Source of the DNA: Lentzea californiensis
Lineage (GTDB): Bacteria > Actinomycetota > Actinomycetes > Mycobacteriales > Pseudonocardiaceae
Length of the DNA: 64,000 nucleotides
Assembly: GCF_024648825.1 (NCBI RefSeq)
Contig: NZ_JANBBE010000017.1
Coordinates: 62,001-126,000, forward strand
Direction of reading: 5' to 3'
Shown here: positions 1 to 6,467 of the stretch, in pieces
Position numbering within the stretch: the first letter of the stretch is position 1
Layout: the number at the start of each line of letters is the position of its first letter
Notes under the pieces: generated by a model
Told to the model about the DNA's origin: nothing
Databases searched by the model: none
Seen by the model: only the letters and a program-made list of their open reading frames with translations
Made by a program: the position numbers and the translations under genes

Positions 1-37
1 GCCCAGCAGCTGATGACGCTGCGCATCGCGAACGCGG

Positions 38-125
38 TCACCAGCCCCGCAGCTGATCGGCCCTGATGCCGTACTGCGCCATCTTGCGGTAGATCGTCGC
101 CCCCCGATGCCGAGCTCGGCGGGCG
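38..125 (-). pseudogene. C-terminal remnant of a Fis-type helix-turn-helix regulator
   Basis: On the minus strand, a reading frame ending at a TGA (38-40) spells ATIYRKMAQYGI, the recognition helix typical of Fis-type C-terminal HTH domains of GAF or NtrC-like activators. Just upstream, in another frame, comes AELGIG, which normally joins directly to RATIYRKM. The join falls in a run of six G (minus strand), so one base appears to be missing there. Further upstream nothing resembles the rest of such a protein, so only about 30 residues remain. This is a motif-based call on a short piece. Confidence 0.4.
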
Positions 126-189
126 GGTGCGAGGCAGGGCGATCCTCACGCCGTGATTCCACCCGGGAAGGGCCCATTAGAATCGGGCC

Positions 190-693
190 GTGGACTTGGC
201 GCGGGTGCGGAAGCGCTGTGAGGAAGAGATCCGGCGACTGCGCATCAGCACACCGCTCGACGTCACGGCCCTGTGTGAACGGCTGGCGGAGCAGCGCGGC
301 AGGCCTCTTCACCTGCTCGCGCTGACTTCGCGCACCTCCAACCCGTCCGGGCTGTGGGTGGCCGCGAAGAAGGCGGACTACATCTTCTACGACGAGTCCG
401 TGGGCGAGGCGCATCGCGCGCACATCGTCCTGCACGAGATCGGGCACATGGTGTTCGAGCACGCCGGCGTCGCCGAGCTGGACGACCTCACCGCGCGCCT
501 GCTCGCGCCGAACCTCGACCCGAAGGTGGTGCGGCAGCTGCTGTGCCGTGACAGCTACGACAACGAGCACGAGCAGGAGGCCGAGCTGTTCGCCACGGTC
601 GTGCTCATGCGGGCGGGGTTCGAGGTCACCGTCACGCCGGACGCCGGCGCCCACCCCGAGCTGGCCCGGCTGCGCGAGGTGCTGAGTGCTTAG
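190..693 (+). CDS. ImmA/IrrE-family metallo-endopeptidase
   Basis: Predicted 167-residue zinc peptidase of the ImmA/IrrE type (COG2856), which cleaves or inactivates partner XRE repressors in known systems. The zinc motif HEIGH lies at residues 82-86, followed by an acidic helix (EHEQEAELFA) likely to supply the third ligand. The start is GTG at 190. There is no signal peptide or membrane segment, so it should act in the cytoplasm. Its stop overlaps the GTG start of the next membrane gene by 8 nt, and an XRE regulator is encoded convergently just beyond, a trio that recurs in actinomycetes. Its target is probably that regulator (inference). Confidence 0.85.
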   Translation: MDLARVRKRCEEEIRRLRISTPLDVTALCERLAEQRGRPLHLLALTSRTSNPSGLWVAAKKADYIFYDESVGEAHRAHIVLHEIGHMVFEHAGVAELDDLTARLLAPNLDPKVVRQLLCRDSYDNEHEQEAELFATVVLMRAGFEVTVTPDAGAHPELARLREVLSA

Positions 694-1762
694 GGCGTTC
701 CACATCCTCGTCGTGGTGCTGTTGTGGGCCTGCACGGCGTATCGGGTCTTCGTCCTCGTGCGGCGCCCGTCGCGGAGTTTCGGCAGCGTGGCCGTGTGCT
801 TCGCGCTGTTCTTCCTGGCGCTGGGGTTCACGGTCGGGCTTCCGCCGCTCTACCTGCGGATTCCGTGGCTGGCCGAGGCGCCGAGCCTCGTGCGGCTGGT
901 GCAGCCGGTGTTCATCGTGGTCAGCGTGTTCTGGCTGAACATGTTCGTCGTCCACGCGGCCGGGCTGACGGTGCGCGCGACCGCGGTGCGGATCGCGGCG
1001 GCGTCCGGCGCGCTCGTCGCGATGATCACGCTGTTCCTGCTGGCCTCTCCCGGCGACGACGCGGAGGACTTCGTCCGGGCGTACGCCAAGGCGCCGTTCG
1101 TGACCGAGTACCTGCTCGCGTACCTCTGCTACTTCGCCTTCGTCCTGGCCGACGTCTTCCGGCTCACGCGGCGGTTCGCGGGCGGCGCGCAGGAGGGGCC
1201 GATGAGGTTCGCCCTGCGCCTGTGGTCGATCGCGAGCCTGGTCGGGTTCGCGTACACCTCGCACAAGGCCGTGTACGCCCTGGGAACGCGGCTCGACGTC
1301 ACGCCGCCCTGGCAGGAGGGGCCGGTGTCGACGACGCTGTCGGGGCTCGTCCTCGTGCTGTTCGTCGTCGGCCTGACCGCCTACCTGTGGGGTCCTCAGA
1401 TCGAGCAGTACCGCACGTACCGCACGCTCCGGCCGTTGTGGCGGGCCTGCTACGACGTCATGCCGGGCATCGCGCTCATGCCGCCGGGCGTCCGGGCGCC
1501 GATCGACCTGCGCCTGTACCGGTGCGTCATCGAGATCCTGGACGGGCGGCTCGCGTTGCGCGCGTACTGGGACACCCGGATCGCCGAGCGGGACGGTGAA
1601 GCCGCGGCGCTGGTGGCCGCGCTGGCGGCGAAGGCCAGGGACGAACCCGTCGAGGACGGTCCCGCCGGTCTGCCCGCGCTCGACGTCGCCGGGCTGCCCG
1701 CCCTCGCCCGCGAGTTCAGGACTCTTTCGGCGGCAGGCCTTCCAGCTCGCGCACGCGGTTGA
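686..1762 (+). CDS. MAB_1171c-like multi-pass membrane protein (DUF6545 type)
   Basis: 358 residues with about seven hydrophobic segments in the first 235 residues (roughly 1-22, 33-52, 66-91, 103-121, 138-158, 175-199, 212-232), then a soluble C-terminal domain of about 120 residues. This layout and the ImmA neighbour match the MAB_1171c-like putative transporter family; its substrate is unknown. Translation starts at a GTG inside the end of the upstream gene, so the two are probably coupled. The 3' end overlaps the convergent XRE gene by 47 nt. Confidence 0.75.
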   Translation: MLRAFHILVVVLLWACTAYRVFVLVRRPSRSFGSVAVCFALFFLALGFTVGLPPLYLRIPWLAEAPSLVRLVQPVFIVVSVFWLNMFVVHAAGLTVRATAVRIAAASGALVAMITLFLLASPGDDAEDFVRAYAKAPFVTEYLLAYLCYFAFVLADVFRLTRRFAGGAQEGPMRFALRLWSIASLVGFAYTSHKAVYALGTRLDVTPPWQEGPVSTTLSGLVLVLFVVGLTAYLWGPQIEQYRTYRTLRPLWRACYDVMPGIALMPPGVRAPIDLRLYRCVIEILDGRLALRAYWDTRIAERDGEAAALVAALAAKARDEPVEDGPAGLPALDVAGLPALAREFRTLSAAGLPARARG

Positions 1763-2147
1763 TGACCTCGGTGATGGTGTCGAGGCTGCGGTCCGACAGC
1801 CCGGCCGCCCGCATCGCGACCTCGCGGACGCCGTTGTCCTTCAACGCGGTGACGAGCGCGATCTCGCCCTCCACCTGCTCGCGCACGGCGTCGTCGAAGA
1901 AGTACGCGGCCGGCACGCCGAAGAACGTGGCCAGCGCGGTGAGGTGCTTGAGCGTGGGGTTGTCGCGCTGGCCGGTGCGCAGGTACCAGAGGTAGGACGC
2001 GGAGATCGTCACGCCCTGGTCGCGGGTGATCGCCTCGGCGACGTCCTCGTTGCTGTACTCGCGCTGCCCGGACGCCCGGATGGAGCGGAACAGGTACTCC
2101 AGCCGTGCGGCCAGGGTGTGCGGCTGAGGTTTCTCACGCTCGGTCAT
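1716..2147 (-). CDS. XRE-family transcriptional regulator
   Basis: 143 residues. The N-terminal half is a lambda-repressor-like HTH (residues about 8-75) with the phrase YLWYLRTGQRDNPTLKHL typical of actinobacterial XRE proteins that travel with ImmA and MAB_1171c genes. The chosen ATG at 2147 is preceded by GAGGTGGG at good spacing; an upstream in-frame extension looks non-coding. A perfect inverted repeat lies just upstream (2171-2202), suggesting autoregulation. The ImmA-like peptidase next door is its probable antagonist (inference). Confidence 0.85.
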   Translation of the reverse strand: MTEREKPQPHTLAARLEYLFRSIRASGQREYSNEDVAEAITRDQGVTISASYLWYLRTGQRDNPTLKHLTALATFFGVPAAYFFDDAVREQVEGEIALVTALKDNGVREVAMRAAGLSDRSLDTITEVINRVRELEGLPPKES

Positions 2148-2170
2148 CCAGCCCACCTCACGTTTTGACT

Positions 2171-2202
2171 GGTGTGAATCACAACAATACCGCATTCACA
2201 CC
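2171..2202. promoter_or_regulatory. Candidate operator: perfect 9-bp inverted repeat
   Basis: GGTGTGAAT at 2171-2179 is repeated in inverted orientation as ATTCACACC at 2194-2202 with a 14-nt spacer. It sits 24 nt upstream of the XRE gene start and its spacing fits a dimeric HTH protein. The regulator of this gene is the natural candidate ligand. Confidence 0.5.
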
Positions 2203-2332
2203 GGTTGACGATCAGGGGTGGACCAGGGTTAACTTGCCTCGCCTCGACTGCTGTGGATCCGCTCGACTCCTGGTTCACGTCAGTCAACGGTGCGTCCGGA
2301 CGGCACAGCCGGTCCCGGACCAGCGGCGGTGA

Positions 2333-2369
2333 GGCGGGGCCACGTCACTGGGGGTGGCGTGGCCCCGCC
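2333..2369 (-). terminator. Terminator-like hairpin after the two-TM protein gene
   Basis: A perfect 12-bp stem (GGCGGGGCCACG at 2333-2344 with its complement at 2358-2369, 13-nt loop) lies 24 nt beyond the stop of the gene ending at 2393. A second overlapping GC-rich pairing is possible up to about 2388. There is no T-run, as is common for actinomycete terminators. Confidence 0.55.
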
Positions 2370-2392
2370 CCCCGCCGGGGCCACGCCGGCAC

Positions 2393-2716
2393 CTACAGCC
2401 GCACCAGGTTCGACGGCCGTCGTGGCGGTTCGGCGTCCGCGGCGGGGAGCTCGTCCGGCAGCCAGGAGCGCAACGCCCGCCCGAACATCAGCAGCGTGCG
2501 CCAGGTGTCCCAGAGGGCGATCAGCGACGCCGACAGCACCACGGCGACGGCGACGGCCAGCACACCGCGGGCTTCCAGCAGCACGACGACGGCCACGATC
2601 GCCCACAGTTCGACGAAGGTGAAGACGACGGTGAGCACGATCTGCTCCGTGTGCTTGCGCCGCGCCCGCAGGACCTGAGTGCGCGAGTCGGGGTCGGGCA
2701 GTGAACGGCGCTTCAT
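2393..2716 (-). CDS. Small two-TM membrane protein, copy 1 of a duplicated cassette
   Basis: 107 residues: a basic N-terminus (MKRRSLPDP...RARRKHTEQ), two adjacent hydrophobic helices (about 26-70) and a polar tail. The ATG at 2716 is preceded by AGGAG at good spacing. It is clearly paralogous to the protein at 46412-46810 (shared RARRKHTE and VELWA.VAVVVLLE). Both copies sit directly downstream of a Crp-like regulator gene on the same strand. The function is unknown; co-regulation with the regulator is the main clue. Confidence 0.7.
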   Translation of the reverse strand: MKRRSLPDPDSRTQVLRARRKHTEQIVLTVVFTFVELWAIVAVVVLLEARGVLAVAVAVVLSASLIALWDTWRTLLMFGRALRSWLPDELPAADAEPPRRPSNLVRL

Positions 2717-2798
2717 GACGGCTCCTGCGGGCTCGGCGAACTGTGTCCCCAGGAAATCGCCACGGGCCGCGGATGTCTGCGTCAGATGCCACACAGCG

Positions 2799-3460
2799 TC
2801 AAATCCCGCAGAGGACGCGCAATTCTTCCTCGCGAAGAATCTCTATGCCGTTGCGCCGGGTCAGGATGATTCCGCTCTCGCGCAGAACTTTCAACGTCCG
2901 GGCGAGCGTTTCGCGGGATATACCCGCGATTCCGGCCAGCTCGCGCTGGGTGAGCGGCACCGTCGCGATCAGGTCGTCCGCCTCCCGGTGCGCGAGGTCG
3001 AGCAGCATCGCGCCCACGCGGTGCAGCGACGGTCCGGTGCGGAGGTCCTGCTGACCGACCATGGCCCGCTGGCGGGACGCCACGACGCGCAGCATCGCCC
3101 ACGTGATGCCGGGCCGCACGTGACACAGCGACTTCAGCGCACGAGGGGAGATCACCAGGCCGCTGACGGCGTCCACCGCGGTCAGGGTGGCGGAACGACG
3201 ACGGCCGTCCACGGCGGAGAGCTCGCCGATGATCTCGCCGGGCCCGCGGACGGCGAGCACCGTCTCCTCGCCGGCGACGGTGAACCGGCTCACCCGGATC
3301 CTGCCCCTCGACACCACGAGCACGTTGCGCGACTGGTCCCTTGATGGCAGATGATCAAACCGGATGCGAACTCGGCACGAGTCGCGGAGTTCCGCAACGC
3401 GGTGCGATCGGCCTCGTCGAGCATCCCCCAGAAAGACCGGTCGATCATCATGCTTCTCAT
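2799..3460 (-). pseudogene. Crp/Fnr-family regulator, copy 1, interrupted by a one-base frameshift
   Basis: The C-terminal part is a complete Crp-like cAMP-binding-type beta-roll end plus winged HTH (LTQRELAGIAGISRETLAR). The N-terminus (MMIDRSFWGMLDEADR...ICHQGTS) is in a different frame. Alignment with the intact paralogue at 46880-47533 (ICRQGDETRNVLVV) shows that one G is missing from the run read as CCC at 3338-3340 on the plus strand; restoring it gives ICHQGDQSRNVLVV and an unbroken protein of about 220 residues. Either the gene is newly broken or this is a homopolymer sequencing error. The intact form would be a dimeric DNA-binding regulator; no ligand can be deduced. Confidence 0.75.
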
Positions 3461-3557
3461 GATTCCGGCAACCCGTCCCAAGTCCAGCGCAGCCGTGGAT
3501 CGTGACCCAGTTCGTTCGGGGTGTAACGCTGCGCGCGGGTGGCAGGATGAGAATTCC

Positions 3558-4055
3558 ATGGGTCTGGTCACTGTCGAGGGTCGCCAAGTCGGCTTCACCG
3601 ACGCGCTGTCACGTGTCGCCGAGCAGCTGAGCCCACTGGGCGACGCCGGCCGGTGCGTCGCCGAGTCGTACGCCCTGGCCACCGAGATTCGCCGCCTCAG
3701 CGAGGCGAAGGCCGTGGACGACAAGGAGGTCAAGCTGGCGTTGCTGGACCAGCGCCGGCGGGAGTCCACGGCGACCCTGCGCAGCATGCGGGAGGAACTG
3801 GGCCGGGCCGACAGGAGCGCGTCGGCGTTGCGGGAGTGCATGGTCAACATGCAGCGCGCGACCGTCAAGCCGGGACTGGAACTGGCGGAACGCCGCGCCT
3901 ACATCGACCTGACCCAGCACTTCACCACCATGCTCGTGCAGCACCACTCCGAACTCACCGGCGGCGTCGCGGACGTCATCGACAAGGTGCTCAACGGATC
4001 CGGCGCGGCCGCTCTCGCACCCGCCCGCCGCACCAAACCGCGTCGCACCCGGTGA
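3558..4055 (+). CDS. Hypothetical helical protein, first gene of the TIR locus
   Basis: 165 residues starting at MGLVTVEGRQ (ATG 3558). It is predominantly charged and helical with no recognisable catalytic motif, signal peptide or membrane helix, and has a basic C-terminal tail (ARRTKPRRTR). It begins 97 nt from the divergent Crp-like gene and its stop overlaps the GTG of the next gene (GTGA), so it is translationally linked to the membrane protein and TIR protein that follow. Family not recognised. Confidence 0.65.
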   Translation: MGLVTVEGRQVGFTDALSRVAEQLSPLGDAGRCVAESYALATEIRRLSEAKAVDDKEVKLALLDQRRRESTATLRSMREELGRADRSASALRECMVNMQRATVKPGLELAERRAYIDLTQHFTTMLVQHHSELTGGVADVIDKVLNGSGAAALAPARRTKPRRTR

Positions 4056-5041
4056 GCCGCGATCAGCGGGGCTGTGGCGGCTGCGCGTTCGCGTTCCTCG
4101 CCCTGTTCCTCGGGATGCCGCTGGCGATCGTGCTGGTGTCTCCGGCGGTCGCGGCGCGCATCGTCGTCGACGGCGTGCCCGAACACGCGGTGCACCTGCA
4201 GGAGTGGCTCTGGGGCACGGCCGTGGCGGTGCCGATGGCCGCGCTGCTGGTGCGGATCGCGCTGAGCCGCCACGGCCGGCTGCGCCGCTCGCCACCGATC
4301 CGGCGCTGGACGGGCTTCCTATTGCGCGGCCTGGTGTTGCTCGCCGCCGTGAACGTCCACGTGTTCCAGCGGAAGAAGCCCTCCCTGCCCGGCGACCACG
4401 TCATCGACGACGGCACCGCGCTCTTCGGCGGCGCGGCGCTGATCGGCGTCGCCGTCCTGGTCGTGATGAGGCTCTGGGACCGCCGCGCCCGCAGGGTCAC
4501 CGTCGAGGAGGTGCGGGCGGCGGCCGCCGAGGCCGACCAGTCGCTGCGGCGCGTCCGCACCCAGAACGACCGGGTGCGCCGCCAGGCCCAGCAGGTGCGC
4601 GCCCGCGTGGAGAAGCTCCAACGTTCAGAGCGGCCCGGCGTCGAGTTCCACTCCCTGCGGGTGTTCCACCGCGAGTCCTACCAGTGCGCCGACACCGCCC
4701 ACATCGCCTACCACTCAGCCCAGAACTCGTTGCGCACGATGGCGAGCCTCGTCCGCCACGCCCGGCGCGCGCCTTACCAGTTGACCGTGAGCAGCCGCGC
4801 CCGCGCCGAGATGAGGGCCGCCGCGGCACACCTGGTCCGTTCCCAGGGCGAGCTGCGGACCCATGTGGACGAGGGACTGGGCATGGTCCGCACGTTGAAC
4901 GCCAACACCTCCGACCTCAAGCACGAGATCCGCGACCACTGCGGCGCACCGGGCCGCGAGTGGTTCACGGCACTGGAGGAACGCGTCGAACAGGCCCGCG
5001 AAGAGCGCCGGGTGGGAAACCGCTTTGGAGGCGGTCAGTAA
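4052..5041 (+). CDS. Membrane protein with four hydrophobic helices and a helical cytoplasmic tail
   Basis: 329 residues from the GTG at 4052, which overlaps the upstream TGA. Hydrophobic segments lie at about 10-32, 50-70, 88-103 and 122-142, followed by a long charged region (about 150-190) with coiled-coil character (AEADQSLRRVRTQNDRVRRQ) and a helical C-terminal domain. No enzyme motif is visible. Its place between an unknown protein and a TIR protein suggests a membrane anchor or sensor for the locus (inference). Confidence 0.7.
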   Translation: MSRDQRGCGGCAFAFLALFLGMPLAIVLVSPAVAARIVVDGVPEHAVHLQEWLWGTAVAVPMAALLVRIALSRHGRLRRSPPIRRWTGFLLRGLVLLAAVNVHVFQRKKPSLPGDHVIDDGTALFGGAALIGVAVLVVMRLWDRRARRVTVEEVRAAAAEADQSLRRVRTQNDRVRRQAQQVRARVEKLQRSERPGVEFHSLRVFHRESYQCADTAHIAYHSAQNSLRTMASLVRHARRAPYQLTVSSRARAEMRAAAAHLVRSQGELRTHVDEGLGMVRTLNANTSDLKHEIRDHCGAPGREWFTALEERVEQAREERRVGNRFGGGQ

Positions 5042-5078
5042 TCTCCTCGCCACAGCCTCACGTGAGAGGGTTAGGGCG

Positions 5079-6464
5079 ATGCCTGGCGTGTTCGTCAACT
5101 ACCGCACCGGTGACGGTGAATGGGCGGCTGCCCTGGTCAAGCGGGAGTTGAGCGCGCGCTTCGGAGGCGACCAGGTCTTCTACGCGAGCCAGTCGATCCG
5201 CCTCGGCGAGGACTTCTCCCGCGAGATCCTGAGCGGCCTGCGCCGGTGCGAGGTCCTCCTGGCCCTCATCGGCCCCCGCTGGGTGAACGCCGTAGACCGC
5301 GAGGGCGTCCGCCGCCTCGACAAGCCCGACGACTGGGTGCGCCGCGAGATCCTCGAGGCCTTCGACTGCGGGCTGCGGGTCATCCCGGTGCTGATGGACG
5401 GCATCGACCCGCTGCGGGAGGCCGACCTGCCCGACGCGTTGCAGCGCGTGGCCCGCTGCCAGTACCTGCGCATCCACCACCGCAGCGACGACCTCGACCT
5501 GCCCCGCCTGGTGGACGAACTGGTCGAGCTGGTGCCGGAACTCGTCGCACCACGCTCGTCGTCCGCCCCGCGCCCCGGCCGCCCGGCCGAGGGCGAGCTG
5601 CGCAGCCCGATCACCGAGTTCCGCCAGGCCCTGTCCGAGCCGCTCGGCCAGTCGGTGTACGAACGCGTCCAGGCGGCAGCCGCGGCGGCGCTCGAACTGC
5701 TGACGGAGGCGCGGTATCCCACCTCCGGTCACCTCCACGACAGTGACCTGCCCTCCGAACTGGAGAAGCGGCTCACCGGCTACGAGCACGACCTGGCCCC
5801 ACTGCTGCGTCTCGTCGCCATCGGCGTGCGGTCCGGCGACCGGCGGCACGACGAGGTGTGGACCACCCTGGTCGAACGTTTCCTGCGCAGGCAACCGCGG
5901 CACCACGGCGCGCGCGACGTGTGGGTCAACGCCTCGGCCTACCCGGCGCTGCTGCTGACCTGCGTGATCGGCGTCGCCGCCACGGCGGCGAACAGGGAGG
6001 ACCTCCTGCACCGCCTGCTGTGCCGGACCGCGGCCACCTCCGCGGACGGCCGCACGACGCCGGTGCTGCGGGAACTGGCGCTGCGCAACGTGGTCGACCC
6101 GCGGCACGCGGCAGCACTTCCCACCTGGGGCGGTGCGCCTCCTCACCAGGCGCTGAGCGTGCAACTGAGGCAGGTGCTCAGCCGCGTGTTCTTCAACGTC
6201 GTGGACGGCCCGGCGTTCGAGTGGGCGTTCGCGGACTACGAGTTCCTGCGCAGCCTGCTGGAACTGCACGACGCGCCGTTCTCGTCGCTGGGCGAGTTCG
6301 CGGTGCGCCTCGACCACGACGACTCCGTCCTCTACCAGCGCAACGCCGCGCGGCTGGACGCTGACTCGGTGCTGCTGCGCGCCGGGGCGTTCGGCGGAGA
6401 GCCTGACAACGTTGCCGCGGCCTGGCGCGAACTGCGCCAGGCCACCCGTGCCCGGTACTCGTAG
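5079..6464 (+). CDS. TIR-domain protein
   Basis: 461 residues. The N-terminal about 150 residues form a TIR domain: VFVNYRTGDGEWAAAL at the start, YASQSIRLGEDF (BB-loop region), LLALIGPRW, and DDWVRREILEAF, where Glu90 occupies the position of the catalytic NADase glutamate (W-x-x-x-E). The remaining 300 residues are helical and unassigned. The ATG at 5079 follows GAGAGGG; an in-frame upstream ATG at 5025 lies inside the preceding gene. Bacterial TIR proteins often deplete NAD+ in phage defence or build nucleotide signals. Here the partners are a membrane protein and an unknown protein, an arrangement I do not recognise as a named system. The gene ends 3 nt from the convergent RCC1 gene. Confidence 0.85.
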   Translation: MPGVFVNYRTGDGEWAAALVKRELSARFGGDQVFYASQSIRLGEDFSREILSGLRRCEVLLALIGPRWVNAVDREGVRRLDKPDDWVRREILEAFDCGLRVIPVLMDGIDPLREADLPDALQRVARCQYLRIHHRSDDLDLPRLVDELVELVPELVAPRSSSAPRPGRPAEGELRSPITEFRQALSEPLGQSVYERVQAAAAAALELLTEARYPTSGHLHDSDLPSELEKRLTGYEHDLAPLLRLVAIGVRSGDRRHDEVWTTLVERFLRRQPRHHGARDVWVNASAYPALLLTCVIGVAATAANREDLLHRLLCRTAATSADGRTTPVLRELALRNVVDPRHAAALPTWGGAPPHQALSVQLRQVLSRVFFNVVDGPAFEWAFADYEFLRSLLELHDAPFSSLGEFAVRLDHDDSVLYQRNAARLDADSVLLRAGAFGGEPDNVAAAWRELRQATRARYS

Positions 6465-6467
6465 CCG

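Noticed and set aside
5079..5560. TIR domain as an FxsC-type component of the RiPP locus
   Set aside because: It is over 40 kb from the precursor and its N-terminus does not look FxsC-like; it belongs to its own three-gene locus.
5058..6317. 419-codon minus-strand frame opposite the TIR gene
   Set aside because: Antisense shadow of a gene with a recognisable TIR domain.
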